64,000 bases of DNA from Planosporangium thailandense (GTDB taxonomy: Bacteria > Actinomycetota > Actinomycetes > Mycobacteriales > Micromonosporaceae), in NCBI RefSeq assembly GCF_011947195.1, contig NZ_JAATVY010000020.1, forward strand, positions 51,949 to 115,948. The letters are read 5' to 3'. The notes beneath the pieces are model-generated. The model was not told the DNA's origin. It saw only the letters and a list, made by a program, of their open reading frames with translations, and searched no databases. The translations under genes were made by a program, and so were the position numbers. Shown in pieces: positions 18,915 to 27,587 of the stretch; position 1 is the first letter of the stretch, and every line of letters begins with the position of its first letter.

Positions 18915-18945
18915 ATACCCACCAACTCATCTTGCTGCCGCACTC
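18915..18945 (-). repeat. right terminal inverted repeat
   Basis: 31 bp; inverted copy of 17241-17271 with one mismatch. Similarity fades after this, apart from a short TCCG match. Confidence 0.85.
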
Positions 18946-18955
18946 AGCCGGTGAC
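18946..18955. repeat. target-site duplication, right copy
   Basis: AGCCGGTGAC, identical to 17231-17240 in sequence and orientation. Removing the cassette and one copy would rejoin the PAP2 3' end to the ligase promoter region. Confidence 0.85.
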
Positions 18956-18964
18956 GACGCTGGG

Positions 18965-19879
18965 TCAGCCGATGGCCGCGCGCTCCTGCGGGTCATCGGC
19001 CGAGGGCACGACCTGCGGCACGACCCGGTGCGCCGTCGCCAGCACCGAGGCGAGTACGAGCCCCGCCGCGCCGGCGATCCCCATCGCCCCGCCGGCGTAG
19101 GCGACAAACAACTGGTGCCGGCTCAGCTCGTCAGGCGGCGTCGACAGCACCTGACCGGTCAGCGCCAGCGCAAGGCCCGCGCCGGCCAGCAGGACGACCC
19201 CCGCGGCGGCGAGTACCCGCACCGCCAACCGGTTCGACGGGCCGTACCGGACTCCGCCGTGGCGGCGCTGCGCGGTGACGATGACCAGGCCGGCGACGCC
19301 GGCCCACCCGCCGACGACCAGCAGGGCGGCCACCGCGTCGCTGGGACGGTGCCAGCCGGCCGACAGCGTCGCGATTCCGGCGACCGCGGCGAACCCGGCG
19401 CCGATCACGGCGCCGACACCGCGCAGCCGGGCCGGCAGGACCAGCATGAACGCCACCGCGACCGAGGCCGCGATGGTCGTGTGGCCGCTCGGCAGGCTGT
19501 TGCCGGCCGCCGCCCGCTGCGGGTCGACCCCCAGCTCGGGGCGGTCGATGAACTGCTTGAGCAGCTGGGTGGTGACGTTGGCGCCGACGATGAGCACGAC
19601 GACCCCGAACGCCACCGCTGCGCGGCGCCGGATCAGCGCGATGAAACCGACGACCGCGGTGGCGACCAGCAACGACACGACCGACATCCCGTTGAGGACC
19701 GTGTCGACCAGACCTTCGATCCGCGCCTGCCCGATACTGTTGCCCGCCAGCGCGACCGTGTCCAGAAGCTGCCCGTGTCTGGATCGCACGAAAATCCGCC
19801 AGACCGCCACGATGCCGGCAGCGTCGGCAGCCGCCAGCACCAGCAACCACAGCGTCAGACCGACCGGCCACCCGCGCAT
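18965..19879 (-). CDS. PAP2-family membrane phosphatase
   Basis: 304-residue integral membrane protein with about seven hydrophobic segments. The vanadium-haloperoxidase/PAP2 motifs are present: KQFIDRP (motif 1, K-x5-RP-like), PSGHTT (motif 2) and a shortened motif 3, GWHRPSDAVAALLVVG, with the catalytic His and Asp. It probably dephosphorylates a lipid phosphate or polyprenyl pyrophosphate at the membrane. The ATG at 19879 precedes a clear first helix (VGLTLWLLVLAAADAAGIVAVW); the open frame further upstream is not hydrophobic. Its stop is only 10 bp from the cassette's target duplication. Confidence 0.82.
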   Translation of the reverse strand: MRGWPVGLTLWLLVLAAADAAGIVAVWRIFVRSRHGQLLDTVALAGNSIGQARIEGLVDTVLNGMSVVSLLVATAVVGFIALIRRRAAVAFGVVVLIVGANVTTQLLKQFIDRPELGVDPQRAAAGNSLPSGHTTIAASVAVAFMLVLPARLRGVGAVIGAGFAAVAGIATLSAGWHRPSDAVAALLVVGGWAGVAGLVIVTAQRRHGGVRYGPSNRLAVRVLAAAGVVLLAGAGLALALTGQVLSTPPDELSRHQLFVAYAGGAMGIAGAAGLVLASVLATAHRVVPQVVPSADDPQERAAIG

Positions 19880-19961
19880 GCTCAGCAACCTAGCCGATCG
19901 GGGCCACACCGCGGGGTCACGGCGCGGGACCACACTGCGCGGCCGCACTGCGCGGCCATCG

Positions 19962-20996
19962 CTAGCCGGGCTCGTTGATCTGGTCCGAGGTGGACGGGCC
20001 GGTGGCGCGCCACTCGGCGCCGGTGATGGCACGGGTACGGCCGGCCAGGCGCGCAAGCGCGGCGACGGCCTCATGGTCCGGCCCGGCGCCGCTGTACCCG
20101 ACGTACGCCACCACTCCTGGCGCCGGCTCCCAGGCGAGGGTGGCGTTACCGCCGAGCAGGGTCGACACGACGGTCGGTGCGCCATGGACCAGCCCGCCGT
20201 GGACCAGCCCGCCGTCGTCCGCGTGGCTGGCGTAGAGCCGGTCTTCGAACCCGCCCCCGCCGGCCACCCCGGTATAGACCAGGCCGGCACCGAGCGCCTC
20301 CTGCTCGCCCAGCGCCGTCGTGCCGTAGCGGACTTCGTGGATGGTCGCCGGCCGGTACGGTCCGGTCGACACCACCACGTACCCGTTCGGCGGGTCCACC
20401 ACGGGCCGGCCGGCGGCGACCGTCGTGCGGGCGGCTATCGCCACCAGGTCGGCTTCGGCCAGGTCGCCCCGTACGCGCGCGTATGCCCCGCCGACCGGCC
20501 ACACCACCGTTCCCGCGGCCGCCGTGCCGGGCGCTGTGCCGGACGCTGTGCCGACCTTGACGGTACGGGCGGGCACCGGCGCCGGGACCGGAAACGTCAC
20601 GACCGCGCCGTGCCTGCCGAGGGAGCCGTCGGCTCGGCGTACGACCACGGTCCAGGGCCCGTCCGTGGCGGTACGGTCGCATCGCTCCAGGGTCGACGCG
20701 CCGCCGTACCCGAGCCGATCGACGACCAGCGCGGCCACCTGGTCTGTCGCCCAAGGGTTCGCTGCCGGGCACGGCGTACCGGCCGGCGCGGGCGTACGCG
20801 CTGCCGGGGTCACGGCCGGAGCTGATGCGGCCGCCGGGGTAGCGGCCGCGGGCGGAGCCGGCCGCCGCCCGTGACCGGCGTCGAGCGCGACCACGGCGAT
20901 CCCGGCGACGACGAGCAGGACGACGCCGGCCACGACCGGCGCGCGCCGCCGCGGCCGGTCCGGTCGGACCGGCCCGTTGGTGAGGACGTCTCCCAC
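19962..20996 (-). CDS. membrane-anchored or secreted protein of unknown function
   Basis: 344 residues. A positively charged N-terminus (RPDRPRRRAP) is followed by one transmembrane segment (VVAGVVLLVVAGIAVVAL), an Ala/Pro-rich linker (about residues 50-80) and an extracytoplasmic domain with no motif I recognise. Two close cysteines (about residues 76 and 105) could form a disulfide. A 15-bp tandem duplication at 20182-20211 gives the repeat GLVHGGLVHG. Codon usage is normal for the window, so it looks genuine. It is upstream of the PAP2 gene on the same strand, 82 bp apart. Confidence 0.65.
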   Translation of the reverse strand: MGDVLTNGPVRPDRPRRRAPVVAGVVLLVVAGIAVVALDAGHGRRPAPPAAATPAAASAPAVTPAARTPAPAGTPCPAANPWATDQVAALVVDRLGYGGASTLERCDRTATDGPWTVVVRRADGSLGRHGAVVTFPVPAPVPARTVKVGTASGTAPGTAAAGTVVWPVGGAYARVRGDLAEADLVAIAARTTVAAGRPVVDPPNGYVVVSTGPYRPATIHEVRYGTTALGEQEALGAGLVYTGVAGGGGFEDRLYASHADDGGLVHGGLVHGAPTVVSTLLGGNATLAWEPAPGVVAYVGYSGAGPDHEAVAALARLAGRTRAITGAEWRATGPSTSDQINEPG

Positions 20997-21145
20997 GTCA
21001 GCCAGTGTCGGTCAATCGACGATCGCCGTCACTCCACCGGGGAGCCACCAAAAGCGCTGCCGTGCCATGCGGTCAGATATCGGGCAGAGCGGTCATCAAA
21101 TGCCGTCGCGGACCCTTGACATGTGCCTACCCCGAGAGCACCCTG

Positions 21146-21181
21146 GTTGCGAATGGCGATAGCTGTTGCGTATGCCGAGAC
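21146..21181. promoter_or_regulatory. candidate IclR operators, copies 5 and 6 (sox promoter)
   Basis: Two direct copies, GTTGCGAATGGCGATAG (21146) and GTTGCGTATGCCGAGAC (21165), 45-80 bp upstream of soxB. They share the GTTGCGTA half with the copies near glyA and the reductase but have weaker right arms. The surrounding gap (20997-21225) shows no gene; a lone TTGACA lies at 21116. Confidence 0.4.
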
Positions 21182-21225
21182 GTCGGTACCTGGCGACGCG
21201 GGCATTCAGAAACGGAAGGATCCCG

Positions 21226-22452
21226 ATGGCCGGACCTGGAAGCGATCTGCCCGACCACCCGGATTGGCTCTGGCGCACGCCCGAACCCAAGCGCAGCTAT
21301 GACGTCGTCATCATCGGCGGCGGCGGGCACGGCCTGGCCACCGCCTACTACCTGGCGAAAAACCACGGCATCACCAACGTCGCCGTGCTCGAACGCGGGT
21401 GGCTCGCCGGCGGCAACATGGCCCGCAACACGACGATCATCCGATCGAACTACCTCTGGGACGAGAGCGCCGGCATCTACGAACACGCCCTGAAGCTGTG
21501 GGAGGGGCTCGAGGAACAGCTCGACTACCCGATCCTGTTCAGCCAGCGCGGCGTGCTCAACCTCGCCCACAGCCTCCAGGACGTCCGCGACAGCGTGCGC
21601 CGGGTGGAGGCCAACCGCCTCAACGGCGTGGACGCCGAATGGCTCGACCCGCAGCAGGTCAAGGAAGTCTGCCCCATCGTCAACATCTCCCCCGACGTGC
21701 GCTACCCGGTGCTCGGCGGCACCTACCAGCCCCGCGCCGGCATCGCCAAGCACGACTACGTCGCCTGGGCCTTCGCCCGCGCCGCCGACGCGATGGGTGT
21801 GGACCTCATCCAGCACTGCGAGGTGACCGGCATCGACATCGTCGACGGCCGGGCGGTCGGGGTGCGGACCACGCGCGGCCCGATCGCGGCCGGGAAGGTC
21901 GCCATGTGCGCCGCGGGCCACGCCAGCGTGGTCGCCGCGATGGCCGGTGTCGACCTGCCGGTGCAGAGCCACCCGCTACAGGCGCTCGTCTCCGAGCTTC
22001 TCGAGCCCGTGCACCCGACGGTCGTGATGTCCAACGCCGTGCACGTATACGTCAGCCAGGCCCACAAGGGCGAGCTGGTCATGGGCGCCGGCATCGACAG
22101 CTACAACGGCTACGGCCAGCGCGGTTCGTTCCACATCATCGAGCGGCAGATGTCCGCGGCGCTGGAGCTGTTCCCGACCTTCGCCCGCGCCCACGTCCTG
22201 CGCACCTGGGGCGGCATCGTCGACGTCACCCCGGACGCCTCCGCCATCATGGGGCTGACCCCGGTCGACGAGCTGTACGTCAACTGTGGCTGGGGCACCG
22301 GCGGTTTCAAGGCCACGCCCGGCGTCGGCTGGTGTTACGCGCACACGATCGCCAACGGCGAGCCGCACCCGCTCAACGCACCCTTCAGCCTGGAACGCTT
22401 CACCACCGGCGCGCTCGTCGACGAGCACGGCGCCGCCGCGGTCGCGCACTGA
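21226..22452 (+). CDS. soxB: sarcosine oxidase beta subunit
   Basis: Flavoprotein subunit carrying the sarcosine-oxidising site of the four-subunit oxidase (sarcosine + THF + O2 to glycine + methylene-THF + H2O2). 408 residues with an N-terminal FAD motif ([21 protein letters not shown]), the [11 protein letters not shown] region, [12 protein letters not shown], which holds the His that covalently binds FMN in the family, and [16 protein letters not shown] near the C-terminus. ATG at 21226 with GGAAGGA upstream; the longer frame from 21166 crosses the putative operators. First gene of soxBDAG. Confidence 0.95.
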   Translation: MAGPGSDLPDHPDWLWRTPEPKRSYDVVIIGGGGHGLATAYYLAKNHGITNVAVLERGWLAGGNMARNTTIIRSNYLWDESAGIYEHALKLWEGLEEQLDYPILFSQRGVLNLAHSLQDVRDSVRRVEANRLNGVDAEWLDPQQVKEVCPIVNISPDVRYPVLGGTYQPRAGIAKHDYVAWAFARAADAMGVDLIQHCEVTGIDIVDGRAVGVRTTRGPIAAGKVAMCAAGHASVVAAMAGVDLPVQSHPLQALVSELLEPVHPTVVMSNAVHVYVSQAHKGELVMGAGIDSYNGYGQRGSFHIIERQMSAALELFPTFARAHVLRTWGGIVDVTPDASAIMGLTPVDELYVNCGWGTGGFKATPGVGWCYAHTIANGEPHPLNAPFSLERFTTGALVDEHGAAAVAH

Positions 22453-22514
22453 ACCGCCACCCTGCGCGGCCGAGGCCGCACCCAACCGCCACGTACTCCA
22501 AGGAGCCCGCGACG

Positions 22515-22793
22515 ATGATGCTCATCTCCTGTCCCTGGTGCGGCCCCCGAGAGGAGGCCGAGTTCCACTACGGCGGTCAGGCGCATGTGTCCTATCCGGA
22601 AGACCCGTCCGCGCTCTCCGATGAGGAGTGGGCCCGGTTCCTGTTCTACCGCGACAACCCGAAGGGACCGTTCGCCGAGCGTTGGAACCACAGCGCGAGC
22701 TGCCGGCGCTGGTTCAACGTCATCCGGGACACGGTGACCTACGAGATTCTGGCCGTCTACCCGGTCGGCACGCCTAAGCCGGTGATCGCATGA
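22515..22793 (+). CDS. soxD: sarcosine oxidase delta subunit
   Basis: 92-residue zinc-binding subunit. Counting from the ATG at 22515, the ligands fall at Cys6, Cys9, His59 and Cys63, the positions reported for the Corynebacterium-type SoxD, which favours this start over the ATG three bases later. AAGGAG lies 10 bases upstream. The stop overlaps the soxA start by four bases (ATGA). It has no catalytic role and helps assemble the complex. Confidence 0.94.
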   Translation: MMLISCPWCGPREEAEFHYGGQAHVSYPEDPSALSDEEWARFLFYRDNPKGPFAERWNHSASCRRWFNVIRDTVTYEILAVYPVGTPKPVIA

Positions 22794-25627
22794 GCACGCA
22801 AGAATTCCGGACGGCCCAGGGCGGCCGAATCGACCGGAGCCGTCCGATCCGCTTCCGCTTCGACGGGAGCGACTACACCGGCTACGTCGGCGACACGCTC
22901 GCCTCGGCGCTACTGGCCAACGGCGTGATCCAGACGTCGACGAGCATCAAGTTCGACCGGCCGCGCGGCATCTTCGCCGCCGGTGCCGAGGAGCCCAACG
23001 CGCTCGTACAGGTCGAGGCGCCGTTCCCCGAGCCGATGCTGACGGCGACGACCGTCGAACTGTACGACGGTCTCGTCGCGTGCGGGCTGGGCGGCCAGGG
23101 TCGGCTGAGCCCCGAGCCGGACCCGGCCCGCTACGACTCGGTACACGTCCACTGTGACGTCCTCGTCGTCGGCGCCGGCCCCGCGGGCCTCGCCGCCGCG
23201 GCGGTCGCGGCTGAGACCGGCGCCCGGGTCATCGTCGTCGACGAGCGGCCCGAGCCCGGCGGCAGCCTGCTGGGCACCCGCGAAACGTCGGTCCTCGAGT
23301 GGGCGACGTCCGTTGCCGACCGGCTGCGGTCCAACCCGGAAGTCAAGCTGCTGACCCGCACCACCGCGTTCGGGTACTACGACGACAACTTCGTCCTGGC
23401 GGTCGAGCGGCGTACCAACCACCTCGGCGCCGCGGCGCCCGCCCACCGGTCGCGCGAGCGGATCTGGCGCATCCGGGCCCGGCGCGTCATCCTTGCCACC
23501 GGCGCGCACGAGCGGCCGCTGGCGTTCAACGGCAACGACATCCCCGGTGTCATGCTGGCCGGCGCCGCCCGGACTTACGTCAACCGGTACGGGGTCCTGC
23601 CGGGCCGCCGGGCGGTCGTGCTCACCACCAACGACAGCGCGTACGAGGCGGTCTTCGACCTGCTCGACGCCGGTGTCGAGATCGCGGCGGTGGCCGACCT
23701 GCGCACCGGCGGCAGCCCGGTGTGGGGCCCGCGCTGTGCCGAGCGCGGCGTCGAGGTGCTGGCCGGGTACGGCGTGGCCGACGTGACGGGCGCCGACCGC
23801 GTCTCGGCGGTGACCCTCGCCGGCCCGGACGGCAGCCGGGACGTCGCGGCGGACCTGCTGCTGGTCTCCGGCGGCTGGAACCCGGTCGGCGCCCTGTACA
23901 GCCACGCCGGCGGGCGGCTGCGCTTCGACACCGACCTGGGCTCGTTCGTGCCGGACGGCTGCCGCCAGGCGGTGGCGGTCGCCGGCGCCGCGAAGGGTAC
24001 CTTCGGCCTCGCCGGCTGCCTTGCCGAAGGGGCCGCGGCGGGCCGCGAGGCGGTCGAGGCGGCCGGCTTCACCGCCCCCGCCGACACGCGGCTCCCGGCT
24101 GCCGACGAGCAACCCGCTTCGCCCACCGCCCAGGTGTGGGTGCTGCCGGGCGACGAGTCCCGGCAGTACGTCGACCTGCAGCGCGACGTCACGGTCGCCG
24201 AGATCCGCCGCGCCACCGGCGCCGGCATGCGGTCGGTGGAGCACGTCAAGCGCTACACCACCGCGGGAACCGCGCACGACCAGGGCAAGACCTCCGGGGT
24301 ACTGACCAGCGGGGTCGTGGCGCACCTGCTCGGCGTCGACGTCGGCGAGCTGGGCACGACGACGTTCCGGCCGCCGTACACGCCGGTGAGCTTCGCCGCC
24401 CTGGCCGGACGCGACCGCGGCATGCTGTACGACCCGGTACGGGTGACCGCGCTGCACCCGTGGCACGAGGCGGCCGGGGCGCTGTTCGAGAACGTCGGCC
24501 AATGGAAGCGGCCGTGGTACTACCCGCGCGACGGCGAGGACATGCACGCCGCGGTACTGCGGGAGTGCCGGGCGGCCCGCGAGGGCGTCGCCATGATGGA
24601 CGCCTCCACGCTCGGCAAGATCGACGTGCAGGGCCCGGACGCGGCGGTGCTGCTGGACCGCCTGTACACGAACATGATGAGCACGCTGAAGGTCGGCTCG
24701 ATCCGGTACGGCGTGATGTGCCGCGCGGACGGCATGGTCTTCGACGACGGCACCGTGATCCGCCTGGCCGAGGACCGCTTCCTGGTCACCACGACGACCG
24801 GTGGCGCGGCCGCGGTGCTGGAGTGGATGGAGGACTTCCTCCAGACCGAGTGGCCGGACCTGCGGGTGCACTGCACGTCGGTGACCGAGCAGTGGGCGAC
24901 CGTCGCGCTGGTCGGGCCGCGCTCCCGCGAAGTACTGGCGACGCTCGCGCCCACGCTCGCCGTCGACAACGCCAGCTTCCCGTTCATGACCTGGCGCGAC
25001 ACCGAGGTGGCGGGCATCCCGACCCGGGTGTGCCGGATCAGCTTCTCCGGCGAGCTCGCGTACGAGCTGAATGTGAGCTGGTGGGACGCGCTCGCGCTGT
25101 GGCAGGCGGTGTACGACGCCGGTCAGCCGTTCGGCATCACCACGTACGGCACGGAGACGATGCACGTGCTCCGCGCCGAGAAGGGGTTCCCGATCATCGG
25201 CCAGGACACCGACGGCACGGTGACGCCGCAGGACCTGGGCATGGACTGGATCGTGTCGAAGAAGAAGGCCGACTTCGTCGGCAAGCGCTCCTTCGCCCGC
25301 GCCGACAACCACCGGCCCGACCGCAAGCAGCTGGTGGGGTTGCTGCCCGACGACGGCACCACCCTGCTGCCCGAAGGCGTCCACCTGGTCGCCGCCGAGA
25401 CCGTGGCGACTGGTGCGCTGCCGGAGCCACCGGTGCCGATGCTCGGCCACGTCACCTCCAGCTACCACAGCGCGGCGCTCGGTCGCCCGTTCGCGCTCGC
25501 GCTCATCCGTGGCGGCCGGGGCCGCATCGGCGAGCGGGTGTACGCGCCGCTCGGCGACGCGCTCGTACCGGTGACGATCACCAGTTCGGTTCTGTACGAC
25601 CCGGAAGGGGCCCGACGTGATGGCTGA
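22790..25627 (+). CDS. soxA: sarcosine oxidase alpha subunit
   Basis: 945-residue large subunit. The N-terminal ~110 residues resemble a 2Fe-2S-ferredoxin-like fold (FRFDGSDYTGYVGDTLASALLANGV). An NAD-binding Rossmann motif follows (VVGAGPAGLAAAAVAAETGARVIV cut by family spacing), then the flavoprotein domain to about residue 520. The C-terminal ~400 residues form an aminomethyltransferase (GcvT-like) folate domain (VAMMDASTLGKIDVQGPDA, RISFSGELAYELN, GTETMHVLRAEKGFPIIGQD) that passes the methylene group to THF. Full length for the family. It overlaps soxD at its start and soxG at its end, showing tight coupling. Confidence 0.95.
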   Translation: MSTQEFRTAQGGRIDRSRPIRFRFDGSDYTGYVGDTLASALLANGVIQTSTSIKFDRPRGIFAAGAEEPNALVQVEAPFPEPMLTATTVELYDGLVACGLGGQGRLSPEPDPARYDSVHVHCDVLVVGAGPAGLAAAAVAAETGARVIVVDERPEPGGSLLGTRETSVLEWATSVADRLRSNPEVKLLTRTTAFGYYDDNFVLAVERRTNHLGAAAPAHRSRERIWRIRARRVILATGAHERPLAFNGNDIPGVMLAGAARTYVNRYGVLPGRRAVVLTTNDSAYEAVFDLLDAGVEIAAVADLRTGGSPVWGPRCAERGVEVLAGYGVADVTGADRVSAVTLAGPDGSRDVAADLLLVSGGWNPVGALYSHAGGRLRFDTDLGSFVPDGCRQAVAVAGAAKGTFGLAGCLAEGAAAGREAVEAAGFTAPADTRLPAADEQPASPTAQVWVLPGDESRQYVDLQRDVTVAEIRRATGAGMRSVEHVKRYTTAGTAHDQGKTSGVLTSGVVAHLLGVDVGELGTTTFRPPYTPVSFAALAGRDRGMLYDPVRVTALHPWHEAAGALFENVGQWKRPWYYPRDGEDMHAAVLRECRAAREGVAMMDASTLGKIDVQGPDAAVLLDRLYTNMMSTLKVGSIRYGVMCRADGMVFDDGTVIRLAEDRFLVTTTTGGAAAVLEWMEDFLQTEWPDLRVHCTSVTEQWATVALVGPRSREVLATLAPTLAVDNASFPFMTWRDTEVAGIPTRVCRISFSGELAYELNVSWWDALALWQAVYDAGQPFGITTYGTETMHVLRAEKGFPIIGQDTDGTVTPQDLGMDWIVSKKKADFVGKRSFARADNHRPDRKQLVGLLPDDGTTLLPEGVHLVAAETVATGALPEPPVPMLGHVTSSYHSAALGRPFALALIRGGRGRIGERVYAPLGDALVPVTITSSVLYDPEGARRDG

Positions 25628-26234
25628 GCAGACGACCGTACGACCGACCGTACGACGCAGCCCGCTGGCCCTCGCCGCGGACCGCCTCGCCGACGTCGCC
25701 GCCGCGACCGGCGGTGCGGTCTCGATCGCCGAGGTGCCGTTCCTGGCCCAGCTCAACCTGCGGCTGGACCCGAAGGGCCCGGCGGCCGACGCGGCCGGCA
25801 AGGAGCTCGGCGTGGCGCTGCCGACCGCGGCGGGCGTCGCCGCCCGCGCCGGCGAGCTGACGATCGCCTGGCTCGGGCCCGACGAGTGGCTGGTCATCGG
25901 CCCGGCTGGCGGCGAGGGTGACCTGGAAGCCCGGCTGCGGTCGGCCCTCGGGACCGGGCACCCGGCGGTGGTGGACGTGTCCGCGCAGCGGACCGTCCTG
26001 GAGCTGTCCGGACCGCGGGTGCGCGACCTGCTGGCCTTCGGCTGCGCGCTCGACCTGCACCCGCGCTCGTTCAGCGAGGGCGCCTGCGCGCAGACGCGAC
26101 TGGCCCAGGCGCAGGTCGTCCTGATCGCGCGTGAGTCCGGGGCGTTCTGGGTGCTCGTCCGCTCGTCATTCGCGTCCTACCTGGCCGACTGGCTGATCGA
26201 CGCGAGCGTGGAGTTCACCGGCCCCCAGGCGTAA
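25620..26234 (+). CDS. soxG: sarcosine oxidase gamma subunit
   Basis: About 204 residues, the expected size of SoxG. It has the conserved WLGPDEWLVIGP segment, VVDVSAQRTVLELSGPRVRDLLAFGCALDLHP, and the C-terminal WVLVRSSFASYLADWL. ATG at 25620, with an alternative GTG at 25617, overlaps the soxA stop by eight bases. It is the last gene of the operon and is followed by a strong hairpin. Confidence 0.93.
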   Translation: MAEQTTVRPTVRRSPLALAADRLADVAAATGGAVSIAEVPFLAQLNLRLDPKGPAADAAGKELGVALPTAAGVAARAGELTIAWLGPDEWLVIGPAGGEGDLEARLRSALGTGHPAVVDVSAQRTVLELSGPRVRDLLAFGCALDLHPRSFSEGACAQTRLAQAQVVLIARESGAFWVLVRSSFASYLADWLIDASVEFTGPQA

Positions 26235-26263
26235 TCATCCGCCCACCCGACCGTCCGCACACC

Positions 26264-26301
26264 CGCCACCCCGGTCCGGCAGATGCCGGGCCGGGGTGGC
26301 G
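26264..26301 (+). terminator. terminator after soxBDAG
   Basis: 17-bp stem (CGCCACCCCGG... pairing with ...CCGGGGTGGCG, one G-T pair) and an AGAT tetraloop, 30 bp after the soxG stop. There is no long T-run, as is common in high-GC actinomycetes. Confidence 0.8.
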
Positions 26302-26334
26302 TGCGTTCCGGGTCCTGTGCGACACTTCCCCAAC

Positions 26335-26346
26335 AGTTCTAGAACT
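26335..26346. promoter_or_regulatory. palindromic candidate GntR operator
   Basis: AGTTCTAGAACT, a perfect 12-bp palindrome four bases before the trpB ribosome site. The central CTAGA recalls sites bound by GntR/HutC-type regulators such as DasR. A GntR-UTRA gene ends this same cluster, so autoregulation of trpBA-gntR is the simplest reading. Confidence 0.5.
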
Positions 26347-26360
26347 CTTAGGAGGTGGCT

Positions 26361-27587
26361 GTGAGCGACGTGTCGTTACGGCCGGTGTCATTACGGCCGG
26401 GGTCGACGCTCGTCGGCCGGCGGACGAAGATGGGCGATCCGGACCGGCTCGGCCGATTCGGTGACCACGGTGGACAGTTCGTGCCCGAGTCCCTCGTACC
26501 GGCCTGCCAGGAGCTCGAACAGGCGTTCCGCGAGGCGTGGGCCGATCCCCGGTTCCGGCGCGACCTCGACCGGCTGCTCGCCGTACAGGCCGGCCGGCCG
26601 ACCCCGGTCACGCCGGCTTGGAACCTGTCGGTCGAGCTCGGCGTCACGATCCTGCTCAAGCGCGAGGACCTCGCCCACACCGGCTCGCACAAAATCAACA
26701 ACGTCCTGGGCCAGGCGCTGCTCGCCCGCCGCATGGGAAAGACCCGACTGATCGCCGAGACCGGCGCCGGCCAGCACGGCGTCGCCACCGCCACCGCGGG
26801 CGCCCTCCTGGGGCTTCGCGTCACCGTGTTCATGGGCGAACGCGACATGGAGCGCCAGGCGCTGAACGTGTTCCGAATGCGCCTGCTCGGCGCCGAGGTC
26901 GTACCGGTGACGGCCGGCAGCCGCACCCTCAAGGACGCCACCAGCGAGGCGATGCGCCACTGGGTGACGTGCGTGGACTCCGCGTACTACTGCGCCGGCT
27001 CGGTCATGGGCCCGCACCCGTACCCGTGGATGGTGCGCGAACTCCAGCGGGTGATCGGTGACGAGGCGCGCACGCAGTGCGCCGCCGAGCTGAGCACCGG
27101 CGTTCCCGACTACGTCGTCGCCTGCGTCGGCGGCGGTTCGAACGCCGCCGGCACCTTCGCCGGCTTCGTGGACACCGCGGCGCGGCTGGTCGGGGTGGAA
27201 GCGGAAGGCGGCGCGGCCGCCACGTTCGGACGGGTCGGGGTGCTGCACGGCTTCCGTTCCTATGTCCTTCAGGACGACAACGGGCAGGTCGTCGAGGCCC
27301 ACTCGATCGCCGCCGGGCTCGACTACCCCGGCATCGGCCCGGAACACGCCCACCTCGCCGACAGCGGCCGGGCCCGGTACGTGACGGTCAGCGACGACGA
27401 GGTGATCGCCGCGGTGGCCCGGCTGGCCCGTACCGAAGGCATCCTGCCCGCGCTCGAGTCCGCGCACGCGGTCGCGTGGGTGTTGCGGGCGGCCGACAGC
27501 GGCGAACTGCCGCCGGGCTGCACGGTCCTGGTGACGCTGTCCGGCCGGGGCGACAAGGACATCACCGCGCTGATGGAGCGGCTGTGA
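26361..27587 (+). CDS. trpB: tryptophan synthase beta chain
   Basis: PLP enzyme joining indole and serine to make tryptophan. 408 residues with GRFGDHGGQFVPESL at the N-terminus, the PLP lysine in HTGSHKINN, the catalytic Glu in ETGAGQHG, the phosphate-binding GGGSNA and a C-terminal LSGRGDKD. Some positions differ from the usual family wording (VMGPHPYP for VAGPHPFP, and GGGSNAAG), suggesting a divergent copy. GTG at 26361 with AGGAGG five bases upstream. It overlaps trpA (GTGA). No other trp genes are nearby, so it may be a second, specialised trpBA. Confidence 0.92.
   Translation: MSDVSLRPVSLRPGSTLVGRRTKMGDPDRLGRFGDHGGQFVPESLVPACQELEQAFREAWADPRFRRDLDRLLAVQAGRPTPVTPAWNLSVELGVTILLKREDLAHTGSHKINNVLGQALLARRMGKTRLIAETGAGQHGVATATAGALLGLRVTVFMGERDMERQALNVFRMRLLGAEVVPVTAGSRTLKDATSEAMRHWVTCVDSAYYCAGSVMGPHPYPWMVRELQRVIGDEARTQCAAELSTGVPDYVVACVGGGSNAAGTFAGFVDTAARLVGVEAEGGAAATFGRVGVLHGFRSYVLQDDNGQVVEAHSIAAGLDYPGIGPEHAHLADSGRARYVTVSDDEVIAAVARLARTEGILPALESAHAVAWVLRAADSGELPPGCTVLVTLSGRGDKDITALMERL

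Larger units (their letters stand above)
17241..18945. mobile_element. transposase-less transposon-like cassette with two passenger genes
   Basis: 1705-bp segment bounded by 31-bp terminal inverted repeats (17241-17271 and 18915-18945; 30 of 31 bases match, outer end GAGTGCGGCAGC) and flanked by a perfect 10-bp direct repeat. It contains no transposase frame, only a chloramphenicol-phosphotransferase-like gene and a GNAT acetyltransferase gene. It is therefore a non-autonomous element, presumably moved in trans by a related insertion sequence elsewhere. Target duplications of about 10 bp are known for some IS4-type elements, but the family cannot be fixed from the ends alone. It sits in the ligase/PAP2 intergenic region. 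Confidence 0.82.

Noticed and set aside
17241..18945. CRISPR or integron cassette interpretation of the repeats
   Set aside because: Only two copies in inverted orientation with a target duplication, no attC-like site or spacer array.
21111..21145. Housekeeping promoter with TTGACA at 21116
   Set aside because: No acceptable -10 hexamer at 16-18 bp spacing.
22910..25897. Long minus-strand frame (995 codons) opposite soxA
   Set aside because: Shadow of soxA; low-complexity basic composition and no start signals.
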